The position numbers and the translations under genes are program-made. Below, piece after piece: positions 21,191 to 30,525 of a DNA stretch of 45,341 bases. Every line of letters begins with the position of its first letter. Position 1 is the first letter of the stretch. This stretch comes from an uncultured beta proteobacterium (lineage in GTDB: Bacteria; Pseudomonadota; Gammaproteobacteria; Burkholderiales; Burkholderiaceae_C). Where the stretch lies: the NCBI GenBank assembly GCA_903828665.1, contig CAIKMZ010000097.1, forward strand, positions 1 to 45,341. Direction: 5' to 3'. A model generated the notes under the pieces. It was not told the origin of the DNA. It searched no databases and saw nothing but the letters and a program-made list of their open reading frames with translations.

Positions 21191-22507
21191 ATGAATCCAA
21201 TGTCTTCCAAGCACCAGCCACTGGCCGAGCGCCTGCGCCCGAAAACGCTGGCCGAGGTCATCGGCCAGCAGCAACTGCTGGGCGAGGGCATGGCGCTGCG
21301 GCTGGCCTTTGAGTCCGGGCAGCCGCACAGCTGCATCCTGTGGGGTCCGCCTGGGACGGGCAAGACGACGATTGCGCGCCTGATGGCCGACGCCTTCGAT
21401 GCCCAGTTCATTACCATCAGCGCCGTGCTCGGCGGCGTCAAGGACATCCGCGAGGCGGTCGAGCTGGCCTTGCTGGCGCAGCAGCAGGAGCGACGCACGA
21501 TCGTGTTTGTTGACGAGGTGCACCGCTTCAACAAGAGCCAGCAGGATGCGTTCCTGCCGCATGTCGAGAGCGGGTTGTTCACCTTCATCGGGGCGACCAC
21601 CGAGAACCCCTCGTTCGAGGTCAACTCGGCCCTGTTGTCGCGCGCCGTGGTCTATGTGCTGCAGCCGCTCTCCGCCGCCGACTTGGCGCAGATCATCGAC
21701 AAGGCGCTGGCCTTGCAGGTGCTGCCCGCGCTCGATGAGGCGGCGCGAGAGCGACTGATAGGATACGCCGACGGCGACGCGCGGCGCCTGCTCAACACGC
21801 TGGAGACGCTGGCGGTGGCGGCAACGCAGCAGAAGATGGACCGCGTCACCGATGCCTGGCTGATGAAAGTGCTGGGCGAGCAGCTGCGCCGCTATGACAA
21901 GGGCGGCGAGCAGTTCTACGACACGATCTCGGCCCTGCACAAATCGGTGCGCGGCTCCGACCCCGATGCCTCGCTCTACTGGTTCGTGCGCATGCTCGAC
22001 GGCGGCGTTGACCCGCGCTACCTGTCGCGCCGCCTGATCCGCATGGCAAGCGAGGACATCGGCCTGGCCGACCCGCGCGCGCTGCGACTGGCGCTCGATG
22101 CCGCCGAGGTGTACGAGCGTCTGGGCACGCCCGAGGGCGAACTCGCGCTGGCCGAGTGCGTGGTCTATCTTGCCGTGGCGCCCAAGTCGAACGCGGTCTA
22201 CAAGGCCTTCAACGAGGCCAAGGCGCTGATCAAGAAGGAAGGCACGCGCCCGGTGCCGATGCACTTGCGCAACGCGCCGACCAAGCTCATGAAGGAACTC
22301 GACTACGGCAAGGGCTATCGCTACGCACACGACGAGGAGGGCGGTTTTGCTGCGGGCGAGCGCTACCTGCCTGAAGGCATGGCGGCGCCCGGCTTCTACC
22401 GCCCGGTCGAGCGCGGGCTTGAAATCAAAATAGCCGAGAAGCTGCGCCAGTTACGCGTCTTGAATCAGGCGCAGCCGGCATCGCGCCCGTCTGACGCAGG
22501 CCTATAA
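21191..22507 (+). CDS. rarA: Replication-associated recombination protein A (MgsA/RarA)
   Basis: AAA+ ATPase related to clamp loaders that acts at stalled replication forks. It has 438 residues from ATG 21191, with AGGAG just upstream. N-terminal PLAERLRPKTLAEVIGQQ, Walker A GPPGTGKTT, Walker B IVFVDEVHRFN, sensor GATTENPSFEVN, and the C-terminal tetramerisation part (SEDIGLADPRAL, AVYKAFNEAKA, YRYAHDEEGGF) are all in order. It has its own place between the glycerate kinase and an ABC importer operon. Confidence 0.95.
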   Translation: MNPMSSKHQPLAERLRPKTLAEVIGQQQLLGEGMALRLAFESGQPHSCILWGPPGTGKTTIARLMADAFDAQFITISAVLGGVKDIREAVELALLAQQQERRTIVFVDEVHRFNKSQQDAFLPHVESGLFTFIGATTENPSFEVNSALLSRAVVYVLQPLSAADLAQIIDKALALQVLPALDEAARERLIGYADGDARRLLNTLETLAVAATQQKMDRVTDAWLMKVLGEQLRRYDKGGEQFYDTISALHKSVRGSDPDASLYWFVRMLDGGVDPRYLSRRLIRMASEDIGLADPRALRLALDAAEVYERLGTPEGELALAECVVYLAVAPKSNAVYKAFNEAKALIKKEGTRPVPMHLRNAPTKLMKELDYGKGYRYAHDEEGGFAAGERYLPEGMAAPGFYRPVERGLEIKIAEKLRQLRVLNQAQPASRPSDAGL

Positions 22508-22508
22508 T
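22503..22508 (+). promoter_or_regulatory. Possible -10 element for the iron/phosphonate-type ABC operon
   Basis: A perfect TATAAT overlaps the rarA stop codon and lies about 60 bases before the GTG start at 22567. No good TTGACA-like box is seen 16-18 bases upstream, so the promoter is tentative. Confidence 0.3.
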
Positions 22509-22566
22509 TTTCGCAGCGGCGACAGGCCATCAGTCGCCCGGCACTTTCACCAACGGGAGAACCATT

Positions 22567-23559
22567 GTGCGACTCAAGAGACTGATTTCACTGTGCGCCA
22601 TCAGCACCGTCATCGCTGTGCTTCCCTTCGCGGCCAGCGCCGAGCAAAAGCTGTTTGTCTACACCTCGATGAAGGAGTCGATGATCGGCGATCTGAAGAT
22701 CGCTTTTGCCAAGAAGCAACCCGACATCAAACTCGATTTCCAGTCGGCTGGCGCGGGCAAGCTGATGGCCAAGATCGCCGCCGAGCGCGAGTCCGGCAAG
22801 ATCATGGCCGACGTCCTGTGGACCAGCGAGGTGCCCGACTTCTACCAGTTGAAGGCGCAGGGCTTGTTGCAGCCCTATATGCCGACCGAACTGAAACAGA
22901 TCCTCAACCCGCTGCCGGACTACGACGGTTCGTTCACCGCGGTGCGCCTGGGCACGCTGGGCATCGCCTACAACACGCGCCTGATCAAGGAAGCGCCCAA
23001 GACTTGGGCCGATGTGCAAAAGCCGGCCTTCAAGGGCGCCTACGGCATCGCCAACCCGGCCTTGTCGGGTACGGCCTACATGAGCGTTGCGGTCTTGTCC
23101 AAGGCCTTTGGCTGGGGCTACTTCGAGGCGCTGCGCGCCAACGGTGCGAAGATGGGCAAGGGCTCGGGCCAGGTGGTGGATGACACCGCTTCAGGCGACC
23201 TGCTGGCGAGCCTGGCGGTGGACTACATCACGCTCGACAAGGTGGACAAGGGCGCCACGCTGGCGCTGGTCTACCCGCCCGAGATGCTCGTGATACCAAG
23301 CCCAATTGCGATCTTCCGCAACAGCCCGAACACCGAGGCGGCGAAGAAGTTTGTTGACTTCGTGCTTTCGAAAGATGGTCAGGCCATCATCGCCAACGAA
23401 GGGACTCTGCCGGTTCGCGCCGACGTCACGGTGCCCGCGCGCTACAAACTGCCCACCGTGGCCGACGCGATGAAGCGCGCCATGAAGATCGACTACCAGC
23501 AGATCATGACCGAGAAGGAAGCGACCATCAAGAAGTTCACCGACATCATGCAGAAGTGA
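22567..23559 (+). CDS. ABC transporter periplasmic binding protein, Fe3+/phosphonate type
   Basis: A 330-residue exported binding protein; signal peptide residues 1 to about 25, ending ASA. The start is GTG 22567, with GGGAGA upstream and the signal peptide directly following. The fold is that of the ferric-iron group (FbpA/AfuA/FutA), with LFVYTSMKESMIGDL at the first ligand loop, DVLWTSEVPDFYQLKAQGLL, GTLGIAYNTRLI, TWADVQKPAFKGAYGIANP and NTEAAKKFVDFVLSKDGQ. The same family binds iron, 2-aminoethylphosphonate, thiamine or spermidine, so the ligand is not settled. It heads an operon with two ATPases and a double permease (to 27422). Confidence 0.85.
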   Translation: MRLKRLISLCAISTVIAVLPFAASAEQKLFVYTSMKESMIGDLKIAFAKKQPDIKLDFQSAGAGKLMAKIAAERESGKIMADVLWTSEVPDFYQLKAQGLLQPYMPTELKQILNPLPDYDGSFTAVRLGTLGIAYNTRLIKEAPKTWADVQKPAFKGAYGIANPALSGTAYMSVAVLSKAFGWGYFEALRANGAKMGKGSGQVVDDTASGDLLASLAVDYITLDKVDKGATLALVYPPEMLVIPSPIAIFRNSPNTEAAKKFVDFVLSKDGQAIIANEGTLPVRADVTVPARYKLPTVADAMKRAMKIDYQQIMTEKEATIKKFTDIMQK

Positions 23560-23573
23560 ACAGGCCCTAGAAC

Positions 23574-24662
23574 GTGGCCAACGTTCGCATCGAGGGCGTC
23601 AGCAAGGTCTACGCCGGACGCACGGTTCTGTCGTCCCTGAGCCTTGAGATTCAAGACGGCGAGTGCTTCACGTTGCTCGGCCCTTCGGGCTGTGGCAAGA
23701 CTGTCTTGATGCGCCTGATTGCCGGTTTCGAGACACCCGACGGCGGCAGCATTTCGATTGGCGATCAGGTCGTCGCGAGCGCTGCCAGCGCGCAGGCCCT
23801 GCCGCCGGAGCAGCGCGCGCTGGGCATGGTGTTTCAGGATTACGCGGTATGGCCGCACATGAGCGTGTTCGACAACATCGCCTATCCGCTCAAGCTGGCG
23901 CAGGTCGACCCCGCCGCGCTGCGCGAACGCACGATGCACGCTGTTGCTCTGGTCGGGCTTGATGGACTGGAAGCACGCCTGCCGTCGCAGTTGTCGGGCG
24001 GCCAGCAGCAGCGCGTGGCGCTGGCGCGCGCCTTGGTGTCAGAGCCGCGCCTGTTGTTGCTCGATGAACCGCTGAACAATCTGGACGCCAACCTGCGCGA
24101 GGAGATGCGCTTCGAGATCAAGGCGCTGCAGCGCAAGCTCGGCGTCACGATCCTGTACGTCACGCACGACCAGGAAATCGCGCTGGCCATTTCGGATCGA
24201 CTCGCGGTGATGGACGAGACCGGCGCGCTGCGCCAGATCGGCGCGCCGCAGGAAGTCTATGAGAACCCGGCCGACGATTTCGTATTCCGCTTCCTGGGCA
24301 TTGCCAATTTCCTGCCGGTGCGCCGCGACGGTGCGGCGCTCTATATCGGCGGCTCGGCAGCGCCCTGGGTCGGTCCCGAGCCGGACAAACACGGCGCGCG
24401 CATCACAGCTGGATTTCGCCCGAGCGACGTGCTGCTCGCGCGCGGCGGTGAAGGTTTGCCGGGGATCATTGTGCGGGCGAGCTTTCTCGGCGCGCAGGTG
24501 GACTATTTGATCGACATCGCCGGCACGCTGATTCGCGCTGCCTTGCCGAGCCACGAATGCCTGGCGCGCGATCTGCTGTTTGTCGAAGGCGAGTCCTGCC
24601 GCGTCAGTCTGGCGACGGTGCAGTGGTTTGACGGCGACATCGTGAGTGGGGCGCGGGCATGA
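23574..24662 (+). CDS. ABC transporter ATPase (first of two in this operon)
   Basis: A 362-residue importer ATPase of the Fe3+/polyamine/sulfate class. It has Walker A GPSGCGKTV, Q-loop MVFQDYAVWPHMSV, signature LSGGQQQRVALARAL, Walker B LLLLDEPLNNLD and H-loop VTHDQ, followed by a C-terminal TOBE domain (from about 240). It starts at GTG 23574 (MANVRIEGVSK), 14 bases after the binding-protein gene, without a strong ribosome site. Its TGA overlaps the permease ATG (24659-24662). A second ATPase at 26367 belongs to the same operon; the two may form a heterodimer. Confidence 0.9.
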   Translation: MANVRIEGVSKVYAGRTVLSSLSLEIQDGECFTLLGPSGCGKTVLMRLIAGFETPDGGSISIGDQVVASAASAQALPPEQRALGMVFQDYAVWPHMSVFDNIAYPLKLAQVDPAALRERTMHAVALVGLDGLEARLPSQLSGGQQQRVALARALVSEPRLLLLDEPLNNLDANLREEMRFEIKALQRKLGVTILYVTHDQEIALAISDRLAVMDETGALRQIGAPQEVYENPADDFVFRFLGIANFLPVRRDGAALYIGGSAAPWVGPEPDKHGARITAGFRPSDVLLARGGEGLPGIIVRASFLGAQVDYLIDIAGTLIRAALPSHECLARDLLFVEGESCRVSLATVQWFDGDIVSGARA

Positions 24663-26356
24663 ACACGGCCAAGAGCGGCACGCCTCGCATCGGCACACCC
24701 GAGATCCTGTTCGGCCTTTCGGTCGGCGTGCTGGTCATCGTCGTTGCGGTGCCGATGCTGCTGATCTTCTTCAACGCCTTCTGGGTCGACGGTCATTTCA
24801 ATCTGGTCGATGTGCTTAAGGTGCTGCGCCAGCGCGAGACGTACAAGGCGCTGCTCAATTCGCTGGTGCTGTCGGCTGGCGTCACCGTCACGGGGACCAT
24901 CGTTGGCACCTTCTTCGCGTGGCTGGTGACGCGCACCGATCTGCCGTTCAAGAAGACCATGAAGCTGCTGTTTCTGGTGCCCTTCATGCTGCCTGCCTTC
25001 ATCGGCGCGCTGGCATGGAAGATGTTGCTCTCGCCGCGTGCGGGCTACATCAACCGCTTCTTCATCGACGTGCTCGGCTTCGATGGACCGATCTTCGACA
25101 TCTACACCTACGCCGGCATCATCCTGGTCGAGACCATGTACCTGTTTCCGTTCGTCTTCATCCAGGTCAGCGGCGCGTTGGAACGCATGGACCCGACGCT
25201 GGAGGAATCCGCGCGCATCTCCGGCGCCGATTTGATGACGATCACGCGCCGCATTACGATCCCGCTGGTGATGCCCTCGATCCTTTCGGGGTCGCTCTTG
25301 ATCATGCTCTATTCGATGGCGCACTTCGGCACCGTGGCGGTGCTGGGCATCGAGACCGGCATCTACAACATCCCGACGCTGATCTACGAGAAGATCCACC
25401 AGAGCGCGGGCAGTTTTGATTCCATCCGCGCCGCCACCGTGCTGGCGACTGTTCTCGTACTGGCCGCGGCATTGATTTTGTGGCTGCAAAACCGCATCCT
25501 ACGCAAGGGCCGCTACCAGATAATCGCGGGCAAGAGCTTTCGCCCGACCGAACTCAAGCTGCGCGCCTGGCGTGTTCCGCTGTTTCTCTTTTGCCTCGCC
25601 TACATCGTCTTTACCATCGTGCTGCCGACGGTGACCATCTTCCTCGTCGGCGGGCTCAAGACCTACGGCCTGCCGTTCACCGCGGCCAACCTGACGCTGG
25701 CCAACTACCGGCACATCCTGTTCGAGTGGGACCTGACGCGCGACGCGATCTGGAACAGCATCAGTCTGGGGCTGTCGGCGGCGCTGATCACGATGTTTGC
25801 GGGCGTCATCATTTCCTACGTCATCGTCAAGATGAAGGTGCGCGGGCGCGGCCTGCTGGAGTTCCTGGGCATGCTGCCGTTTTCGGTGCCGGGCTCGGTC
25901 ATTGCGCTGGGCGTCATCCTGGCCTGGAGCGGCAAGTTCGGCATCAATCTGTACAACACCGTGTGGATCATCCTGCTGGCCTACATCGCGCGCTACATGG
26001 CGTTTTCGCTGAAGGCCAACTCGGCGGCGCTGGAGCAGGTGCATGACTCGCTGGTTGAAGCGGCGCGCGCCTCGGGCGCCACCATGGGCCAGGCGCTCAA
26101 GGACATCGTGATCCCGCTGGTGCGCCCCGGCATGGTGGCGGCGTTCTTCCTGATCTTCCTGCCGGCATTGCGTGAACTGACGGTCTCGGTGCTGCTCTAC
26201 GGCCCCACCACGCGCACCATCGGCGTGGCGATCTATACGCTCAACGAAGACGGCGAGACCGTCTATTCGGCGGCGCTCGCGGGCATTGCCCTGATCATCA
26301 TCGTGCTCGGCGAAGTCCTGATCAAACGCCTGGTTGCGGGCAAGAGCAAGGCATAG
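24659..26356 (+). CDS. ABC transporter permease, two fused inner-membrane domains (FbpB type)
   Basis: A 565-residue protein with about 12 membrane segments, made of two homologous permease halves joined near residue 285-300. Each half carries the EAA loop that docks an ATPase: LEESARISGADLMTITRRIT in the first and LVEAARASGATMGQALKDIV in the second. The fused arrangement is typical of ferric iron and aminoethylphosphonate importers. The ATG overlaps the previous gene's stop, so translation is coupled. The next ATPase begins 10 bases after its stop. Confidence 0.9.
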   Translation: MNTAKSGTPRIGTPEILFGLSVGVLVIVVAVPMLLIFFNAFWVDGHFNLVDVLKVLRQRETYKALLNSLVLSAGVTVTGTIVGTFFAWLVTRTDLPFKKTMKLLFLVPFMLPAFIGALAWKMLLSPRAGYINRFFIDVLGFDGPIFDIYTYAGIILVETMYLFPFVFIQVSGALERMDPTLEESARISGADLMTITRRITIPLVMPSILSGSLLIMLYSMAHFGTVAVLGIETGIYNIPTLIYEKIHQSAGSFDSIRAATVLATVLVLAAALILWLQNRILRKGRYQIIAGKSFRPTELKLRAWRVPLFLFCLAYIVFTIVLPTVTIFLVGGLKTYGLPFTAANLTLANYRHILFEWDLTRDAIWNSISLGLSAALITMFAGVIISYVIVKMKVRGRGLLEFLGMLPFSVPGSVIALGVILAWSGKFGINLYNTVWIILLAYIARYMAFSLKANSAALEQVHDSLVEAARASGATMGQALKDIVIPLVRPGMVAAFFLIFLPALRELTVSVLLYGPTTRTIGVAIYTLNEDGETVYSAALAGIALIIIVLGEVLIKRLVAGKSKA

Positions 26357-26366
26357 AAGCGGGAAT

Positions 26367-27422
26367 ATGGCGTACATCGAACTCAATCAGGTCAGCAAGC
26401 GCTTTGGCAAGGTCACGGCGGTGGACCGGCTCGATCTGCAAATTGCCAAGGGCGAATGCGTGGCCATGCTCGGGCCGTCGGGCTGCGGCAAGACCACGAC
26501 GCTGCGCATGGTGGCGGGCTTTGACGACCTTGATGAAGGCGAGATCCGCGTCGGCGAGCGGCTGCTCTCATCGAAGCGCGAGAAGTATTACCTGCCGCCC
26601 GAACAGCGCAATTTCGGCATGGTGTTCCAGGCTTTTGCGGTCTGGCCGCATCTCTCGGTGTTCGAGAACGTGGCCTTTCCGCTGCGCGTGCGCAAGTTGC
26701 CCAAGGCCGAGATCGTGGCGCGCACCGAAGAGGCGCTCAAACACACGAACCTGCTGTCGGCGGCCGGGTCGAGCCCGGACGATCTCTCGGGCGGCGGCAA
26801 GCAGCGTGTCGCGCTGGCGCGGGCGCTGGCGATCCGGCCCGACGTGATGCTGCTCGACGAGCCGCTGTCGAGCCTGGACCCGCACTTGCGCGAGGAGATG
26901 CGCTTCGAGATCAAGGACCTGCAGCGGCGCTTCGGCTTTGCCATCCTGTACGTCACTCACGACCAGTCCGAGGCGATGGCGCTGTCGGACCGGATCCTGG
27001 TGATGCGCGCTGGCGTCGTGCAGCAGATCGGCACGCCGCTGGAAGTCTACGGCGCGCCCGCCAACCGTTTTGTTTTCGAGTTCATCGGCCTGTCGTGTTT
27101 CCTGCAGGCCGCTCTGTCGCCCGGCGGGATGCAGATCGACGGCGTTTCGTACCCGTGGCCGGCGGGTGTGGCTGCGCCGGCGGAACTTGTGGCAGCGGGT
27201 GCCGGGTTGCTGGCGGCGCGCCCGACCGAGATAGACTTTGTGGGCGAGGGCGGTGTGCGCGGCGAGGTTGTGCGCAAGGCCTACCTCGGCGAGACCATCG
27301 ACTATCTGGTGCGCGTGGGGAGCAGCGAACTGCGAGTGCAAAAGACCCGTCGAGCGAGCGGACCCGGTGTCGGCGAAGTCTGCGGCCTGCGCTTTGTCCG
27401 GCCGCACTGGTACGCCGTTTGA
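26367..27422 (+). CDS. ABC transporter ATPase (second of two), variant signature motif
   Basis: A 351-residue ATPase paralogous to the one at 23574. It has Walker A GPSGCGKTT, Q-loop MVFQAFAVWPHLSV, Walker B MLLDEPLSSLD, H-loop VTHDQSEAMAL and a C-terminal TOBE domain. The signature is LSGGGKQR instead of the usual LSGGQQQR; the core LSGG is kept. The start is ATG 26367 (MAYIELNQVSKRF, GGGA upstream); an in-frame ATG at 26334 lies inside the permease gene. Two full ATPases next to one fused double permease fit one transporter whose EAA loops bind different subunits. Confidence 0.9.
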   Translation: MAYIELNQVSKRFGKVTAVDRLDLQIAKGECVAMLGPSGCGKTTTLRMVAGFDDLDEGEIRVGERLLSSKREKYYLPPEQRNFGMVFQAFAVWPHLSVFENVAFPLRVRKLPKAEIVARTEEALKHTNLLSAAGSSPDDLSGGGKQRVALARALAIRPDVMLLDEPLSSLDPHLREEMRFEIKDLQRRFGFAILYVTHDQSEAMALSDRILVMRAGVVQQIGTPLEVYGAPANRFVFEFIGLSCFLQAALSPGGMQIDGVSYPWPAGVAAPAELVAAGAGLLAARPTEIDFVGEGGVRGEVVRKAYLGETIDYLVRVGSSELRVQKTRRASGPGVGEVCGLRFVRPHWYAV

Positions 27423-27682
27423 TCCGGACGGCCCTGGCGCGGCGCTTGCATCCGTGCGCCTAATCGGTGATTTAAGCGACTAATGTGAGGGTAAACCCAT
27501 GTCGCTGCGGCAAAAAGTTCCTTCACCCCTTCGCTACAATCGCGGGCACTTATCTGCTGGCGCCGTTGGCACGGCCTCAGCACTGGTACGTTTATTGCTC
27601 GATTACGGATAGAAGACACACGGCGGCGCCGCTGGTCAGCACACGGCTGATTTCCGGGCGGAGGCCAAAATCGGAGAAGTTT

Positions 27683-28612
27683 ATGGATACCTTCGTACAG
27701 CAGATCATCAATGGTCTGGTGTTGGGCAGCATGTATGCCCTAGTAGCGCTGGGCTACACCATGGTGTACGGCATCATCGGCCTGATCAACTTTGCCCATG
27801 GCGAAGTGCTGATGGTCGGAGCTCTGACCAGTTGGACCATCATCGGCTGGATGAAGGACGCCATGCCGGGTGCGCCGGGATGGCTCATTTTGCTGATTTC
27901 ACTGATCATTGCCTGCGTCGTCGCCGGCATCCTCAATCTGATCATTGAAAAGGTCGCCTACCGGCCTCTGCGCAACAGCCCGAAGCTGGCACCGCTGATC
28001 ACCGCCATCGGCATGTCGCTGCTGCTGCAGACCCTGGCCATGATCATCTGGAAACCCAACTACAAGCCGTATCCGACCCTGCTGCCCAATGTGCCGTTCG
28101 AGATCGGTGGGGCCGTCATCACGCCCACGCAGGTGCTGATCCTGGGCATGACGGCGGTGTCGCTGGCGGCGCTGATGTGGCTTGTCAATTACACCCGGCT
28201 CGGGCGCGCCATGCGTGCCACAGCCGAGAACCCGCGCGTGGCGGCGCTGATGGGCGTCAAGCCCGACGTGGTGATTTCGGCCACCTTCCTGATCGGTGCC
28301 GTGCTCGCGGCCATCGCCGGTGTGATGTGGGCCGCCAACTATGGCACGGTGCAACACAGCATGGGCTTTCTTCCGGGTCTGAAGGCATTTACTGCAGCGG
28401 TGTTCGGCGGCATCGGCAACCTGGCCGGCGCCGTGGTCGGTGGCATCCTGCTCGGCGTGATCGAATCGCTGGGCGCCGGCTACATCGGCCCGCTGACCGG
28501 CGGCGTGCTGGGCAGCCAGTACTCAGATATCTTTGCCTTCATTGTCCTGATCATCGTGCTGACGCTGCGACCCTCCGGTCTGCTGGGTGAGCGGGTGGCG
28601 GATCGCGCCTGA
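27683..28612 (+). CDS. livH: Branched-chain amino acid ABC transporter permease LivH
   Basis: A 309-residue inner-membrane permease of the LivH family: MDTFVQQIINGLVLGSMYAL at the N-terminus, GYTMVYGIIGLINFAHGE, RAMRATAENPRVAALMG (ATPase-coupling region) and FTAAVFGGIGNLAGAVVGG near the end. The start is ATG 27683 with GGAGAAG upstream. The 260 bases before it (27423-27682) hold a TACAAT at 27535 as a possible -10 but no clear -35. It is the first gene of livHMGF; no liv-type binding protein is encoded in the window, so it must be supplied from elsewhere. Confidence 0.93.
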   Translation: MDTFVQQIINGLVLGSMYALVALGYTMVYGIIGLINFAHGEVLMVGALTSWTIIGWMKDAMPGAPGWLILLISLIIACVVAGILNLIIEKVAYRPLRNSPKLAPLITAIGMSLLLQTLAMIIWKPNYKPYPTLLPNVPFEIGGAVITPTQVLILGMTAVSLAALMWLVNYTRLGRAMRATAENPRVAALMGVKPDVVISATFLIGAVLAAIAGVMWAANYGTVQHSMGFLPGLKAFTAAVFGGIGNLAGAVVGGILLGVIESLGAGYIGPLTGGVLGSQYSDIFAFIVLIIVLTLRPSGLLGERVADRA

Positions 28613-28633
28613 CCGAACGGAATGAGGATCTTT

Positions 28634-29716
28634 ATGAAACAACAACAGAAAATCATCGTCATCCTGTTGGCAGCGCTCGCCTTGCTGGTCTTGCCGCTGG
28701 TGCTGCAGGGCTTCGGCAATGCCTGGGTTCGCATTGCCGACATGGCGCTGCTCTACGTGCTGCTGTCGCTGGGCCTGAACATCGTGGTCGGCTACGCCGG
28801 TCTGCTGGACCTGGGCTACGTCGCCTTCTTCGCGATCGGTGCCTACATGTACGGCCTGCTGGCGTCGCCGCAACTGACCGAAGCGTTCGAGTTCTTCGCG
28901 GCGATGTTCCCCCAAGGCATGCACACGCCGCTGTGGATCGTGGTGCCGGCGGCGGCCGGTCTGGCCGGCCTGTTCGGCGTGCTGCTCGGTGCGCCCACGC
29001 TGCGGCTGCGCGGCGACTACCTGGCGATCGTGACGCTGGGCTTTGGCGAGATCATCCGCGTCTTCATGAACAACCTAGACCGGCCGGTCAACATCACCAA
29101 CGGACCCAAGGGCATCGGGCAGATCGATGCGCTCAGCTTCTTCGGCTTGAACCTGGGCAAACCCGTGACGGTGGCTGGCTTTGATGTGGCGTCGGTCTCG
29201 CTTTACTACTACCTGTTTCTGGGCCTGGTGCTGTTCAGCGTGCTGATCTCGCATCGGCTCGAGTTCTCGCGCGTCGGGCGCGCCTGGATGGCGATTCGCG
29301 AGGACGAGATCGCAGCCAAGGCCATGGGCATCAACACGCGCAACCTCAAACTGCTGGCCTTCGGCATGGGCGCGACGTTCGGCGGCGTCTCAGGCGCCAT
29401 GTTTGCTTCCTTCCAGGGCTTCATCTCGCCCGAGTCTTTCAGCCTGATGGAGTCGATCATGATCGTGGCGATGGTGGTGCTTGGCGGCATCGGCCATCTG
29501 CCGGGCGTCATCCTTGGCGCGATCCTGCTGTCGGCCCTGCCCGAGGTGTTGCGCTATGTGGCCGGCCCCCTGCAGACCATGACCGACGGCCGGCTCGATG
29601 CGTCGATCCTGCGCCAGTTGCTGATCGCGCTGGCCATGATCACCATCATGCTGTCGCGCCCGCGCGGCCTGTGGCCTTCGCCCGACCATGGCAAGTCGTT
29701 GCAGAACGTGAAGTAG
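28634..29716 (+). CDS. livM: Branched-chain amino acid ABC transporter permease LivM
   Basis: A 360-residue permease with about 9-10 membrane segments. It has the LivM marks YVLLSLGLNIVVGYAGLLDL, GAPTLRLRGDYLAIVTLGFG, RAWMAIREDEIAAKAMGIN and GGIGHLPGVILGAILL. Two ATGs are possible, 28622 and 28634; GAGGA sits seven to eleven bases before the second, which I choose. It follows livH by about 20 bases. Confidence 0.92.
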   Translation: MKQQQKIIVILLAALALLVLPLVLQGFGNAWVRIADMALLYVLLSLGLNIVVGYAGLLDLGYVAFFAIGAYMYGLLASPQLTEAFEFFAAMFPQGMHTPLWIVVPAAAGLAGLFGVLLGAPTLRLRGDYLAIVTLGFGEIIRVFMNNLDRPVNITNGPKGIGQIDALSFFGLNLGKPVTVAGFDVASVSLYYYLFLGLVLFSVLISHRLEFSRVGRAWMAIREDEIAAKAMGINTRNLKLLAFGMGATFGGVSGAMFASFQGFISPESFSLMESIMIVAMVVLGGIGHLPGVILGAILLSALPEVLRYVAGPLQTMTDGRLDASILRQLLIALAMITIMLSRPRGLWPSPDHGKSLQNVK

Positions 29717-29724
29717 GAATGAAC

Positions 29725-30495
29725 ATGACAGACACCGTACTCAAAGTTGCCGGCGTTTCCAAGCGCTTCGGCGGCCTGCAGGCCCTGAGCGAGGTGGGCA
29801 TCACCATCAAGCGCGGCCAGGTCTATGGCCTGATCGGCCCCAATGGCGCCGGCAAGACCACCTTCTTCAATGTCCTCACCGGCCTCTACACACCCGACAG
29901 CGGCAGTTTCGAACTGGCCGGCAAAGCCTACCGGCCCACGGCCGTTCACGAAGTGGCCAAGGCCGGCATTGCGCGCACGTTTCAGAACATCCGCCTGTTC
30001 GCGGAAATGACGGCGCTCGAGAACGTCATGGTGGGACGCCATATCCGCACCCATTCGGGCCTGCTCGGCGCGATCTTTCGCACACCGGGCTTCAAGGCCG
30101 AAGAGCGCGCCATCGCCGCGCGCGCGCAGGAACTGCTGGAGTATGTCGGCATCGGCCGCTTTGCCGACTACAAGGCGCGCACGCTGAGCTACGGCGACCA
30201 GCGCCGCCTGGAAATCGCCCGCGCGCTGGCGACCGATCCGCAACTGATCGCGCTCGACGAGCCCGCCGCCGGCATGAATGCTACCGAGAAGGTGATGCTG
30301 CGCGAGCTGATCGACAAGATCCGCAACGACAACCGCACGATCCTGTTGATCGAGCACGACGTGAAACTGGTCATGGGCCTGTGCGACCGCGTGACCGTGC
30401 TCGATTACGGCAAGCAGATCGCCGAAGGCACGCCGGCCGATGTGCAGAAAAATGACAAGGTGATCGAAGCCTATCTGGGCACCAGCGGGCATTGA
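29725..30495 (+). CDS. livG: Branched-chain amino acid ABC transporter ATPase LivG
   Basis: A 256-residue ATPase: Walker A GPNGAGKTT, the LivG-specific VARTFQNIRLF-like ARTFQNIRLFAEMTALENV, signature LSYGDQRRLEIARAL (a Tyr variant usual for LivG), Walker B LIALDEPAAGMN and H-loop IEHDVKLVM. I choose ATG 29725, because AGGA directly abuts the alternative ATG at 29719 but lies six bases before 29725. It is the third gene of the liv operon. Confidence 0.93.
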   Translation: MTDTVLKVAGVSKRFGGLQALSEVGITIKRGQVYGLIGPNGAGKTTFFNVLTGLYTPDSGSFELAGKAYRPTAVHEVAKAGIARTFQNIRLFAEMTALENVMVGRHIRTHSGLLGAIFRTPGFKAEERAIAARAQELLEYVGIGRFADYKARTLSYGDQRRLEIARALATDPQLIALDEPAAGMNATEKVMLRELIDKIRNDNRTILLIEHDVKLVMGLCDRVTVLDYGKQIAEGTPADVQKNDKVIEAYLGTSGH

Positions 30496-30525
30496 GCCGC
30501 AGCGCGGTCTGACAAGGAAACAACG

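Noticed and set aside
19649..22330. 893-codon minus-strand open frame across lolA, the glycerate kinase and rarA
   Set aside because: Crosses three well-supported genes on the other strand and has shadow-frame composition with no motifs.
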